The translations under genes and the position numbers were made by a program. A stretch of DNA of 64,000 nt from Sphingomonas sp. IC081 (GTDB lineage Bacteria > Pseudomonadota > Alphaproteobacteria > Sphingomonadales > Sphingomonadaceae): contig NZ_CP029761.1 of assembly GCF_006874585.1 (NCBI RefSeq), positions 1,871,001-1,935,000 of the forward strand, written 5' to 3'. The notes under the pieces were generated by a model. It had not been told where the DNA came from and searched no databases. It saw only the letters and a program-made list of their open reading frames with translations. Positions 51,569 through 60,065 of the stretch are shown piece after piece; within the stretch, counting starts at the first letter, position 1; every line of letters starts with the position of its first letter.

Positions 51569-52972
51569 TCATGCGAGGACGACATAGGTTGCGCCGAGGC
51601 CGGCGCAGGCGAACAGCACCGGGATCATACCGACCTTGAACCGGAACACCGCGATCGCGGCACCCGCCGCCAGCAGCAGCGCGGGCAGATTCAGGGAGGC
51701 AAGGACCGGCGTCTCGAACACGGCGCCTGCGATCCTGACCTCGCGCACTTCGCCGAACAGCGTGTGGATGGCGAACCAGAGCGCAAGGTTGAGGATGACG
51801 CCGACCACCGCCGCCGTGATTGCGGTGAGCGCTGCCGAGAGCGCCCGATTGCCGCGCAGCCGCTCGACGAATGGCGCACCGGCGAATATCCAGAGGAAGC
51901 ACGGGAGGAACGTCACCCAGGTCGTGAGGATCGCGCCCAGCGTTGCGGCGACTAGCGGCGGCAGGCCGGTCGCATCGCGGAAGGCCGCGAGGAAGCCGAC
52001 GAACTGGACCACCATGATGAGCGGTCCCGGCGTCGTCTCGGCAAGGCCGAGGCCGTCGAGCATCTCGCCGGGCCGGAGCCAGCCATAGGTATTCACCGCC
52101 TCCTGCGCGACATAGGCGAGCACCGCATATGCACCGCCGAAGGTAACAACCGCCATCTGGCTGAAAAAGGTCGCGATGCGCGTGAACACATCTTCCGGGC
52201 CGAGCAGCGCGAGCAGCAGGATAACCGGCGCCAGCCACAGGAACAGCAGCGCGCCGGAAATCTTGAGCGACCAAGCGAGATTGGGCCGGGCATGATCGGG
52301 CAACCCCTCACCGAGCGCGGTGTCGCGATCATGGACCACATTGCCGCCTGTCGATCCGTGTCCGCCGCCACCCTTAAACGCGGCGAACCCTCTGCGGCCG
52401 CCGATGTATCCCGCAAGGGCAGCGGTCAGCACGATCAGGGGGAACGGCACATGAAGGAAGAAGATGGCGACGAACGCCGCAGCGGCGATGCCGCGCATGA
52501 CGTTGTTCTTGAGCGCCCGCGACCCGACGCGCACGACGGCTTGTACCACCACAGCAAGCACCGCCGCCTTGAGGCCGAAGAACAGCCCTTCGATCAGTGG
52601 TGCATGGCCGAGCAGCACATAGAGATAGCTCAGGCCCAGGATAGCGAGGAAGCCGGGCAGGACGAACAAAGCTCCCGCGACCAGCCCGCCCTTGGTCTTG
52701 TGGAGCAGCCAACCGATATAGGCGGCGAGTTGCTGCGCCTCGGGACCGGGGAGCAACATGCAATAGTTGAGCGCGTGCAGGAACCGTTCCTCCCCGATCC
52801 ACTTCTTTTCGTCGACCAGGATACGGTGCATTACGGCGATCTGCCCGGCAGGACCGCCGAAGCTGAGTGCCGCGATCCGTGCCCAGACACGCATGGCCTC
52901 GCCGAATGGGATACCATGATCCCTGTAGGGCACGTCTGACCGTTCCAGCGAGTCGGTGAGGACCGGGCTCAT
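51569..52972 (-). CDS. chrA: chromate efflux transporter ChrA
   Basis: A 467-residue two-domain (LCHR) transporter with about twelve helices. Each half has the CHR motif: FGGPAGQIAVMHRILVDEKKWIGEERF in the first and FGGAYAVLAYVAQEAV in the second, and both carry the PGPEA/TPGPL signatures (LLPGPEAQQLA, ETTPGPLIMVV). The linker is glycine/histidine-rich. It expels chromate, driven by proton motive force. The stop of chrB overlaps its start by 4 nt. Confidence 0.95.
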   Translation of the reverse strand: MSPVLTDSLERSDVPYRDHGIPFGEAMRVWARIAALSFGGPAGQIAVMHRILVDEKKWIGEERFLHALNYCMLLPGPEAQQLAAYIGWLLHKTKGGLVAGALFVLPGFLAILGLSYLYVLLGHAPLIEGLFFGLKAAVLAVVVQAVVRVGSRALKNNVMRGIAAAAFVAIFFLHVPFPLIVLTAALAGYIGGRRGFAAFKGGGGHGSTGGNVVHDRDTALGEGLPDHARPNLAWSLKISGALLFLWLAPVILLLALLGPEDVFTRIATFFSQMAVVTFGGAYAVLAYVAQEAVNTYGWLRPGEMLDGLGLAETTPGPLIMVVQFVGFLAAFRDATGLPPLVAATLGAILTTWVTFLPCFLWIFAGAPFVERLRGNRALSAALTAITAAVVGVILNLALWFAIHTLFGEVREVRIAGAVFETPVLASLNLPALLLAAGAAIAVFRFKVGMIPVLFACAGLGATYVVLA

Positions 52973-53928
52973 CGCTCGCCCTTTCGGCTGCTGAAATAGG
53001 CGTGGAACTGATCGAGCGCGTCGCCGCCGCGCGCGATCCGCTCAAGATCATCTTCGCTGGACGCGCAGACGCCCGACAACATCGCGTCAAGCCCGGCCGC
53101 CTCGGGCCGGTCGAACTTGCCGTCGCCAATGTCCAGCTCGTGGATGATTTCCGCGATCGAAACTAGCGCTGGATCGCCGTCCAGCCCGGCGCGAAACACC
53201 AGCGTCTCGAAGCTGCACCGATCGCCCTCATGGGTGAACTCGGCATCGGCCATGTCGAAGCGCAGCTCGCCGGGCTCGGGCGCATAGCTCTTGCCGTCGA
53301 TGAACTTGAAACCAGCCTTGGGGTCGATGAAGCGGCGGATGAGCCAGGCGCAGGCGATGCGATCGACATGGACGCCGCGCCGCGTGACCCAGGTCCGGCC
53401 CTTGAGATCGGCGGGTGTCAGCTCGGGCGGGGTGTCCAACCGGCTGACATCGGGATGCGCGTAACGCTGCGCATCCAGCTCGCGCAGCGCCGCTTCGGCG
53501 CCTTGCCGGCCATGCGCGCCGAAGAAGTCGAGCCGGACGATTTCGGCAAGCCGCCTCTGGAGTTTGGCGATCTCGGGACCGGACGCCGGACCCGTATCGA
53601 GCAGCCGTCGCGCGGCGTCGGCCAACTCGTCATAGTCCGCGTCGCGCGCCGCATCGAACAGCGTGCGCAGCTCGGCATCGCTCTGGCCCTCGATCAGACG
53701 CGCGTCGATCAGCACGGCTTCGCCGCCGCTGGCAATGATCTCGCCGAGCAAGTCACGAAAGGCGATCTCGGCATCCTCGCGACGCGGCAGCACATGGACG
53801 GCATTCTTGAGCGGCACCGCGCCAATCGCCTGCAAGCGGCGCCAGATTTTCACGCGCAGATAAGGCGGTTTTGCCGGGAGCTGATGCAGCAGCGCCAGCC
53901 AGTTTTCGGGACCGGTTGTATCAATCAT
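52969..53928 (-). CDS. chrB: chromate resistance regulator/sensor ChrB
   Basis: 319 residues. It has an N-terminal domain (MIDTTGPENWLALLHQLPAKPPYLRVKIWRRLQ) and the C-terminal chromate-resistance domain with TWVTRRGVHVDRIACAWLIRRFIDP and FDMADAEFTHEGDRCSFE. ChrB family members sense chromate and act as repressors of chr operons in other proteobacteria. Here it is the first gene of a chrB-chrA operon, and divergent from a porin gene only 29 bp away with a shared dyad between. Confidence 0.93.
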   Translation of the reverse strand: MIDTTGPENWLALLHQLPAKPPYLRVKIWRRLQAIGAVPLKNAVHVLPRREDAEIAFRDLLGEIIASGGEAVLIDARLIEGQSDAELRTLFDAARDADYDELADAARRLLDTGPASGPEIAKLQRRLAEIVRLDFFGAHGRQGAEAALRELDAQRYAHPDVSRLDTPPELTPADLKGRTWVTRRGVHVDRIACAWLIRRFIDPKAGFKFIDGKSYAPEPGELRFDMADAEFTHEGDRCSFETLVFRAGLDGDPALVSIAEIIHELDIGDGKFDRPEAAGLDAMLSGVCASSEDDLERIARGGDALDQFHAYFSSRKGER

Positions 53929-53932
53929 AGTG

Positions 53933-53969
53933 CATATGTATCATTTCACGTGATTCGATGAAACATATA
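53933..53969. promoter_or_regulatory. dyad between chrB and the porin gene
   Basis: CATATGTATCAT (53933-53944) and ATGAAACATATA (53958-53969) form an inverted repeat with 10 of 12 matches and a 13-nt spacer. The right arm contains the porin start codon. It is a candidate ChrB operator controlling both directions. Confidence 0.5.
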
Positions 53970-55307
53970 TATCTCATATCGGCTTTCGCGCTCACCGCGA
54001 CCTTCGCCCAACCTGCTCGGGCGCAGCAGGCGCCGCCGGACGGCCTGACGCTCTCCGGCTCGGTGCGCGTGCGCTATGAGACGCTGGACGGCCAGGCACG
54101 CGCCGGGTTCGGTGCCGAGGATGAGTTGTTCAGCATCCGCACCACGATCCTCGCCGAATATCGGGAAGATGGGTTCAGAGTCGGGGTCGAGCTTTACGAC
54201 AGTCGAGCATATGGCAGCGAGCCGGGCAGCGCGATCGGCACGGCCGAGGTAAACACGCTGGAGCCAGTGCAAGCCTATGTCGGCTATGAGGTCCGCGAAC
54301 CCTTTGGTCGGGGCACGGCGCTGGCCGTGCAGGCGGGACGGTTCACCCTCAATCTCGGCTCGCGGCGTCTGGTCGCGGCCGACGATTATCGCAACACCAC
54401 CAACGGCTATACCGGCCTGCGCGCCGACATCCGTGCGGGCGACGGCACGGCGGCGACGCTGATCTACACGCTGCCGCAGGTGCGCTTGCCCGACGATCTG
54501 CCCGCGATTCTCGACAACAAGGTCCGGCTCGATCGCGAGAGCTTCGACTTGCAGCTTTGGGGCGGGCTGGTGAGCAGGCCGCGCGTGATTGCGGGCGCGT
54601 TGGCGGAGATTGGCTATTTTGGCCTTGCGGAACGCGATGCGCCGGGGCGGCCGACGCGCAACCGCCATCTCCATAATATCAGCGCGCGGCTGATCCGTGA
54701 TCCCGCGCCGGGCAAGGCGGATTTTGAGGTCGAGGGCATCTATCAGCTCGGCTCGGCTCGTTCCTCGCTCGCGGCTACCGCGCCCGAACTCGACGTATCG
54801 GCTTGGTTCCTACACGCCGATGCGGGCTATACCTTCCACGGTCCGCTTAAAGCACGGCTGTCGGTCGAATATGACCATGCCAGCGGCGACGGATCGGGCC
54901 GCTCGTTCGGACGGTTCGATACGCTGTTCGGGATGCGACGAGCCGATCTCGCTCCGGCGGGCATCTACGCGCAGATCGGACGGGCCAATATCAGCACGCC
55001 GGGCGTCCGGCTGGAAATGGCACCGACATCCCGGCTTGACGGCTTCGTTGCTTATCGGGCGATGTGGCTTGCCGAGCGGACTGATGCTTTTTCGACGACG
55101 AGCGTGCGCGATCCCTCCGTGCGCTCGGGTTCGTTCGCCGGGCACCAGATCGAAGGCCGGGTGCGCTGGTGGCTGGTCCCGAAGCGGTTTCGCGCCGAGA
55201 TTAATGGCGCCTGGATTGGCAAGGGGCGGTTTCTGGAAGCGGCGCCCAATGCACCGCAAACCGGCAATACACACTATATCTCGATCGCGGTGACGGCGGC
55301 GTTCTAG
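53958..55307 (+). CDS. alginate-export-type outer-membrane porin
   Basis: 449 residues. Signal peptide MKHIYLISAFALTATFAQPARA. The mature part has repeated amphipathic strands (LSGSVRVRYETLDG, AVQAGRFTLNLGSRRLVAADDYRNTTNGYTGLRADI) and ends in ISIAVTAAF with a C-terminal Phe, as in outer-membrane barrels. It resembles the alginate_export porin family. Placement between chrB and arsR suggests it handles an oxyanion or metal complex (inference); it may also simply be inherited with the island. Confidence 0.82.
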   Translation: MKHIYLISAFALTATFAQPARAQQAPPDGLTLSGSVRVRYETLDGQARAGFGAEDELFSIRTTILAEYREDGFRVGVELYDSRAYGSEPGSAIGTAEVNTLEPVQAYVGYEVREPFGRGTALAVQAGRFTLNLGSRRLVAADDYRNTTNGYTGLRADIRAGDGTAATLIYTLPQVRLPDDLPAILDNKVRLDRESFDLQLWGGLVSRPRVIAGALAEIGYFGLAERDAPGRPTRNRHLHNISARLIRDPAPGKADFEVEGIYQLGSARSSLAATAPELDVSAWFLHADAGYTFHGPLKARLSVEYDHASGDGSGRSFGRFDTLFGMRRADLAPAGIYAQIGRANISTPGVRLEMAPTSRLDGFVAYRAMWLAERTDAFSTTSVRDPSVRSGSFAGHQIEGRVRWWLVPKRFRAEINGAWIGKGRFLEAAPNAPQTGNTHYISIAVTAAF

Positions 55308-55432
55308 TGCGACCCGGCCGCTTCTCCGGCAGCTATCAGCAACGCAGCGTGCCGCACATCGTTGTTGTCGCGCAGGGCTGGCAATGCTCGATAGTTGGCC
55401 CATCGGACGGAAATGGGCCTAGCATCTTCCAT

Positions 55433-55454
55433 TATATCCGTTATGCTGGATATA
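55433..55454. promoter_or_regulatory. ArsR operator overlapping the arsR start
   Basis: TATATCC (55433-55439) and GGATATA (55448-55454) are exact inverted repeats with an 8-nt spacer, the final A being the first base of the arsR ATG. This is a typical ArsR/SmtB half-site arrangement at the expected place. A transcript starting nearby would be leaderless or nearly so. Confidence 0.65.
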
Positions 55455-55786
55455 TGGAAAATGAGTCGGCTATCGTTGCGCTAGGCGCGTTGGCACAGGG
55501 CACACGGCTTGATGTGTTCCGCCTATTGGTGCGGCATGAACCGGTTGGTTTGGCCGCTGGCGAAATCGCTCGCCGGCTCGATGTGCCTCAAAACACCATG
55601 TCGGCGCATCTTGGCATCCTCGCCCGCGCCAGCCTTGTGCGATCCGAACGGCACAGCCGGTCGATAATCTACCGCGCCGATCTCGACGGGCTGCGCGCGC
55701 TAATACTGTTTCTCTTGAAGGATTGCTGCGCCGGCAACACCGAGCTGTGCGCGCCCCTCTTGGCCGAACTTGCCCCCTGCTGCTGA
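55454..55786 (+). CDS. arsR: arsenite-responsive repressor ArsR
   Basis: A 110-residue winged-helix regulator from ATG 55454 (MENESAIVALGALAQGTRL). The recognition helix is VPQNTMSAHLGILARASLV. The As(III)-binding cysteines appear C-terminal: C91 and C92 in KDCCAGNTELC, C99, with C109-C110 at the end. That places the sensor near the dimerisation helix, reminiscent of the Acidithiobacillus ArsR (Cys95/96/102) and unlike the plasmid R773 type (CVC in the DNA-binding helix). It represses the ars operon until arsenite binds. Confidence 0.93.
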   Translation: MENESAIVALGALAQGTRLDVFRLLVRHEPVGLAAGEIARRLDVPQNTMSAHLGILARASLVRSERHSRSIIYRADLDGLRALILFLLKDCCAGNTELCAPLLAELAPCC

Positions 55787-55796
55787 TGGAACCACC

Positions 55797-56333
55797 ATGT
55801 CTGACAATTCGCCCACTCGCATCTTCAACGTGCTGTTTCTCTGCACTGGTAATTCGGCCCGCTCGATCCTTGCAGAAAGTGCGCTCAACAAGCGTGGAGG
55901 GCCGTTCCGCGCTTTTTCTGCCGGGAGTTTCCCCAAGGGCGCGGTCAATCCCGATGCAATCGCAGTGCTCGAACGGATCGGCTATCCAACCGAGGGGCTA
56001 CGCTCGAAAAGCTGGGACGAGTTCGCCGCTCCCAGCGCGCCGGTCATGGATTTCGTCTTTACCGTCTGCGACAACGCAGCCGGCGAAACCTGCCCGGTAT
56101 GGCCAGGACACCCGATCTCCGCACATTGGGGGATCGAAGATCCATCTTCTGTCCAGGGCAACGACATGGAGCGCCAACGGGCGTTCGTCACGGCGCTGCG
56201 CCACCTTGAAAACCGCATAAGTCTGTTCACGGCGCTACCGATCGACAAATTCGAAACCTCGGCGCTCACCGCCAAGGTGCGCGAGATAGGACAGAGCGAA
56301 GGCGCCTCCTCTCCCCGCCCGGATGTGGCGTGA
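55797..56333 (+). CDS. arsC: arsenate reductase ArsC, low-molecular-weight phosphatase type
   Basis: 178 residues from ATG 55797. The P-loop CX5R motif is FLCTGNSARS with nucleophile C16. The second cysteine region is FVFTVCDNAAGETCPVWP, which supports the disulfide relay. It reduces arsenate to arsenite with thioredoxin-type electrons. The next arsC starts within its stop codon (TGATG), giving tight coupling. Confidence 0.93.
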   Translation: MSDNSPTRIFNVLFLCTGNSARSILAESALNKRGGPFRAFSAGSFPKGAVNPDAIAVLERIGYPTEGLRSKSWDEFAAPSAPVMDFVFTVCDNAAGETCPVWPGHPISAHWGIEDPSSVQGNDMERQRAFVTALRHLENRISLFTALPIDKFETSALTAKVREIGQSEGASSPRPDVA

Positions 56334-56761
56334 TGACGACGGACATCATCATCTATCACAACCCCGAGTGCGGAACCTCGCGTAACGCTCTCGGACTGAT
56401 CCGCAACGCCGCCATTGAGCCGCATGTGGTCGAGTATCTGAAAACTCCGCCTTCTCGCGCATTGCTGGTTCAGCTTATCGAACGCGCCGGGATTACCACG
56501 CGCGAACTACTACGCGAGAAGGGCACGCCTTACGCCGAGTTGCGCCTTGCCGACACGTCGCTTTCCGACGACGCGCTGGTGGATGCGATGATGGCGCATC
56601 CGATCCTCATCAACCGTCCGCTGGTAGTCTCGCCGCTCTGCGTGAAGCTCTGCCGGCCATCGGAAGCCGTGCTCGATCTGCTCCCGAACCGCCAACAGGG
56701 CGCGTTCGCGAAAGAGGACGGCGAGCGGGTAGTCGATGCCAATGGCGAACGGGTCGCCTGA
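56333..56761 (+). CDS. arsC: arsenate reductase ArsC, glutaredoxin-dependent type
   Basis: 142 residues from ATG 56333. Catalytic cysteine in IIIYHNPECGTSRNAL (C13). The rest of the fold includes EYLKTPPSRALLVQLIERAG and RPLVVSPLCVKLCRPSEAVLDLL. It is unrelated in fold to the upstream LMW-phosphatase-type reductase but serves the same reaction with glutathione/glutaredoxin. Having both types back to back is notable. Confidence 0.93.
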   Translation: MTTDIIIYHNPECGTSRNALGLIRNAAIEPHVVEYLKTPPSRALLVQLIERAGITTRELLREKGTPYAELRLADTSLSDDALVDAMMAHPILINRPLVVSPLCVKLCRPSEAVLDLLPNRQQGAFAKEDGERVVDANGERVA

Positions 56762-56764
56762 ACC

Positions 56765-57844
56765 ATGTCCAGTGTCGCACCCGCTGCCGGCTCCGTGTCG
56801 GCCCGCCCAAGCATGGGGACGTTCGAGCGCTATCTGACTCTATGGGTGGCGCTGTGCATCGTCGCTGGCATCGGCCTCGGGCATCTGCTGCCCGGCCTAT
56901 TCGCCTCAATCGCCTCGGCTGAGGTCGCGCGTGTCAACCTGATCGTCGCAGTGCTTATCTGGCTGATGATCGTGCCGATGCTGCTTAAGGTCGACTTCGG
57001 TGCGCTCGGTTCGGTTCGCCAGCAGTGGAAGGGCGTAGGCGTCACCCTGTTCATCAACTGGGCGGTCAAGCCGTTCTCGATGGCGGCGCTCGGCGCGCTG
57101 TTTATCGGATGGCTGTTCGCACCACTGCTCCCGGCCGGCGAAGGCCCGTCCTACATCGCAGGCCTGATCCTGCTCGCCGCCGCGCCTTGCACAGCGATGG
57201 TGTTCGTGTGGTCCAACCTCTGCGAAGGCGATCCCGCCTATACACTGTCGCAAGTGGCCCTGAACGACGTGCTGATGGTCTTCCTCTTCGCGCCGCTGGT
57301 GGCGCTGTTGCTCGGCGTCGCCTCGATCTCGGTCCCGTGGGACACGCTGCTCATTTCGGTCGTGCTCTACATCGTCGTGCCGGTGATCGTGGCGCAGTTC
57401 GTGCGCCAATCGGTCCTCGGCCGTGGCGGACAACCCACGCTTGATCGGCTGCTTGCCCGGCTCGGGCCGGTATCGCTAATCGCACTGCTGGCGACGCTGG
57501 TGCTGCTGTTCGGATTCCAAGGCGAGCAAATCGTGGCGCAACCGCTGGTGATCGCACTTCTGGCGGTGCCGATCCTCATCCAAGTCTATTTCAACGCTGG
57601 CCTGGCATATTGGCTCTCGCGTCGGTTTGGAGTCGCCTGGTGCGTCGCCGCGCCGGCAGCACTGATCGGCGCATCCAATTTCTTCGAGCTGGCGGTCGCG
57701 GCGGCCATATCGCTGTTCGGCCTCAAGTCGGGCGCGGCCCTTGCGACGGTGGTGGGCGTGCTGGTCGAGGTGCCGGTGATGCTCTCGGTAGTGGCGATCG
57801 TGAAGCGGTCGCGCGGTTGGTATGAGCGGGGTGCGACTGCGTGA
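56765..57844 (+). CDS. acr3: arsenite efflux permease ACR3
   Basis: A 359-residue membrane protein with about ten helices. The Acr3 signature [20 protein letters not shown] contains the conserved cysteine in helix 4, followed by [21 protein letters not shown]. It extrudes arsenite produced by the two reductases. It begins 3 nt after the preceding stop. The stop overlaps the start of the next short ORF (GTGA). Confidence 0.95.
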   Translation: MSSVAPAAGSVSARPSMGTFERYLTLWVALCIVAGIGLGHLLPGLFASIASAEVARVNLIVAVLIWLMIVPMLLKVDFGALGSVRQQWKGVGVTLFINWAVKPFSMAALGALFIGWLFAPLLPAGEGPSYIAGLILLAAAPCTAMVFVWSNLCEGDPAYTLSQVALNDVLMVFLFAPLVALLLGVASISVPWDTLLISVVLYIVVPVIVAQFVRQSVLGRGGQPTLDRLLARLGPVSLIALLATLVLLFGFQGEQIVAQPLVIALLAVPILIQVYFNAGLAYWLSRRFGVAWCVAAPAALIGASNFFELAVAAAISLFGLKSGAALATVVGVLVEVPVMLSVVAIVKRSRGWYERGATA

Positions 57845-57948
57845 AGGGGCTGACCGTTGCCCGCTACAATCCCGACGCGCCGAGCGAACTGTCGGGCGTG
57901 CTCGACGCCGCTATGCTGCCGACCACCGATCTAATGAAAGTCTCCTGA
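57841..57948 (+). pseudogene. 35-codon coupled ORF, possible remnant of a GNAT (ArsN2-like) gene
   Basis: GTG 57841 overlaps the acr3 stop (GTGA), and the TGA at 57946 overlaps the arsH start (TGATG), so translation would be coupled on both sides. The peptide starts [20 protein letters not shown] and ends [10 protein letters not shown]. The pattern R-x3-P-x2-P-x9-A-x2-PTTDL resembles the N-terminus of arsenic-linked GNAT acetyltransferases, but the domain is lost. It may be a relic or a small functional peptide. Confidence 0.45.
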
Positions 57949-58703
57949 TGCCGCTGCGCCAGCTCCCCGATTCCGACAATCTACCGGCGCTCAATCCCGC
58001 CTATGTCCGCCAGCGGCCTGCGCTGGGGCTAGGGCCAGCCGATCCCGCGCCGCGCATTCTGCTTCTCTACGGTAGCTTACGCGAGCGGTCGTTCTCTCGA
58101 TTGGCGGTGGAGGAAGCCGCTCGTCTGTTAGGCCTGTTCGGCGCGGAAACTCGGATATTCGACCCCGCCACGCTGCCGCTGCCCGATCAGGTCAAGGGTG
58201 ACGATCATCCCGCCGTGCGGGAACTGCGCGAGCTGTCGATGTGGTCGGAAGGGCAAGTTTGGTGCTCGCCCGAACGCCACGGCCAGATAACCGGGCTGAT
58301 GAAAGCGCAGATCGACCACCTCCCACTAGAGATGAAGGGGATGCGTCCGACGCAGGGGCGCACGCTCGCCGTCATGCAGGTATCGGGTGGGTCGCAGTCG
58401 TTCAACGCGGTCAACACGCTGCGCTTGCTCGGGCGCTGGATGCGGATGTTTACGATTCCGAACCAGTCCTCGGTCGCGATGGCCTGGAAAGAGTTCGACG
58501 AAGCCGGCCGCATGAAGCCGTCCAGCTACTATGACCGCATCGTGGACGTGATGGAGGAACTGGTGCGCCTCACAGTGCTGCTCCGCCCTCATACGGTCCA
58601 GCTCGTTGATCGCTACTCTGAACGGAAGGCGGCCGGCGCGCCAGTCGATCAAGAAACAGACCTCTCACCCATCGCAAGCAGGTCTCAGGCGCTTGTCCTT
58701 TGA
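57948..58703 (+). CDS. arsH: arsenical resistance NADPH-FMN reductase ArsH
   Basis: 251 residues from ATG 57948 ([20 protein letters not shown]). The flavin-binding motif is [24 protein letters not shown], and the ArsH-specific stretch [29 protein letters not shown] is present. ArsH oxidises trivalent organoarsenicals and is often last in ars operons, as here. Confidence 0.95.
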   Translation: MPLRQLPDSDNLPALNPAYVRQRPALGLGPADPAPRILLLYGSLRERSFSRLAVEEAARLLGLFGAETRIFDPATLPLPDQVKGDDHPAVRELRELSMWSEGQVWCSPERHGQITGLMKAQIDHLPLEMKGMRPTQGRTLAVMQVSGGSQSFNAVNTLRLLGRWMRMFTIPNQSSVAMAWKEFDEAGRMKPSSYYDRIVDVMEELVRLTVLLRPHTVQLVDRYSERKAAGAPVDQETDLSPIASRSQALVL

Positions 58704-58850
58704 TATTCGCCAGCTTCAATATGCTGTCGCGGCTGCGGATCATGGCAGTTTCTACCGCGCGGCGCGCGCTCGACCTCGAAGAATCAACCCTAAGTCGCAA
58801 CCTTCGGCCAACTCACGGAGAACAAATCCAGCGTCCACGGTGTATTATGG
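58693..58850 (+). pseudogene. decayed LysR-family regulator fragment
   Basis: From TTG 58693 the frame reads [25 protein letters not shown], the LysR N-terminus. The helix-turn-helix then continues only in another frame (ALDLEESTLSRNLR). After that the reading is lost altogether. A frameshift and a 3' truncation leave no effector domain. It immediately follows arsH and marks a rearrangement junction. Confidence 0.75.
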
Positions 58851-58881
58851 ATAATGGCGTGATGATAGCGTCAATTCAAGT

Positions 58882-58899
58882 TTACAGATTTTTCTGTAA
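58882..58899. promoter_or_regulatory. perfect palindrome upstream of the small membrane protein
   Basis: TTACAGA-TTTT-TCTGTAA is an exact dyad with 7-bp arms in an AT-rich promoter region. TTGACT at 58916-58921 is a candidate -35 box. A regulator of the CopY/BlaI or TetR size class would fit the dyad. Confidence 0.55.
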
Positions 58900-58972
58900 T
58901 TCATAAGAGTCTATTTTGACTATATTTAAATAGCGAGATTGTTATTTCTATTTCTTGTCGGAGGTAGATGGC

Positions 58973-59281
58973 ATGTTACAAGGCAAGACACTCATCATCG
59001 TGCTGGTTGCGTTGGTCATCGGGTTTGCCGGAGGGTTCGTCCTAAGGCCCATCATCATTCCAGCGCAGCAATCGGTGGCGGACGCCAACGCGGCGCCCAT
59101 CGCGCCGACATCGACCGATGCACGCGGCACCCAGTATTTCTTGGTCCACATCGACGAGGCGCGGCAGGTCGTTACCGGATGCCGCAATGGTTCGGTGCGG
59201 GGTAGCGAATGCACCACCGCCGAGGAAGCGATTATCAAGGCCGATGCCCAGGAACGGCGCAAGCGATTCTTGGGCAACTGA
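58973..59281 (+). CDS. small single-pass membrane protein, unknown function
   Basis: 102 residues from ATG 58973, preceded by GGAGG 9 nt upstream. One N-terminal helix (LIIVLVALVIGFAGGFVL) and a short periplasmic domain with two cysteines in VVTGCRNGSVRGSECTTAEEA (C-x8-C). The paired cysteines and the AEEAI helix recall small lipoprotein-like entry-exclusion proteins, but without a lipobox. Its own strong ribosome-binding site and palindromic operator suggest real regulation. Confidence 0.55.
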   Translation: MLQGKTLIIVLVALVIGFAGGFVLRPIIIPAQQSVADANAAPIAPTSTDARGTQYFLVHIDEARQVVTGCRNGSVRGSECTTAEEAIIKADAQERRKRFLGN

Positions 59282-59470
59282 CGGCTATGCGCCAGAATAG
59301 TTTTTCGCGGCCGCATCGTCAGAATGCGGTCAGGTTCATCCTGTAGCCGGCTAAGCTGACAATAACGATACTTCCGATCAGTCCAATGATCGGTGAGCTT
59401 GATGGCGCAGGCCGAAACTCGAACTGAATCATCGCCGGACCGGGACGATGTCACAAGTGGAGCGTTAAGG

Positions 59471-60019
59471 ATGAGTGGGAGCCTGAAATCCGGACGCTAC
59501 GGCAGCTTGAGCATCGCGCTGCATTGGCTGATGCTGCTGTTGATTGCGGTCGTTTATGCCTGCATCGAACTTCGCGGATATTATCCAAAAGGGAGTGACA
59601 TCAGGGAAGGCATGAAAGCGTTGCATTTCATGCTGGGCCTGACAGTCCTGGCCTTGGTCATTATTCGCGTGATCGCCCGCATAGTGGGGACCACGCCTCG
59701 AATCACGCCTGAACCAAAGGCATGGCAACGCTTCCTGTCGCGTTCTGTCCACCTAGCATTGTATCTGTTCATGATTTTCATGCCCGTGGCCGGTTGGCTG
59801 GTTCTGAGCGCTTCGGGCAAGCCAATCCCGTTCTTCGGCCTCGTCTTGCCTCCGCTGATGGGAGAGAACAGCGATGCCGCCCACCAGATCAAGGAACTGC
59901 ACGAAACGGTGGGGACTATCGGCTATTACCTGATCGGCCTTCACGCCCTCGCTGCACTCGTCCATCACTATGTCATGAAGGACGATACATTGCGCAGGAT
60001 GCTGCCATGGCGCGCCTAG
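59471..60019 (+). CDS. cytochrome b561-type protein
   Basis: 182 residues from ATG 59471 (MSGSLKSGRYGSLSIALHW), with GGAG 8 nt upstream; the upstream extension is not credible. Four helices with heme histidines in LSIALHWLML, MKALHFMLGL and LHETVGTIGYYLIGLHALAALVHHYV. It carries electrons in the membrane, often quinol oxidation with a partner. Adjacent VIT transporter and metal genes suggest redox support for metal handling (inference). Confidence 0.87.
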   Translation: MSGSLKSGRYGSLSIALHWLMLLLIAVVYACIELRGYYPKGSDIREGMKALHFMLGLTVLALVIIRVIARIVGTTPRITPEPKAWQRFLSRSVHLALYLFMIFMPVAGWLVLSASGKPIPFFGLVLPPLMGENSDAAHQIKELHETVGTIGYYLIGLHALAALVHHYVMKDDTLRRMLPWRA

Positions 60020-60065
60020 AACAGCCGGCCCGCGCCGCCGGGTCAGATCGCGTGGGGACCAAGCG

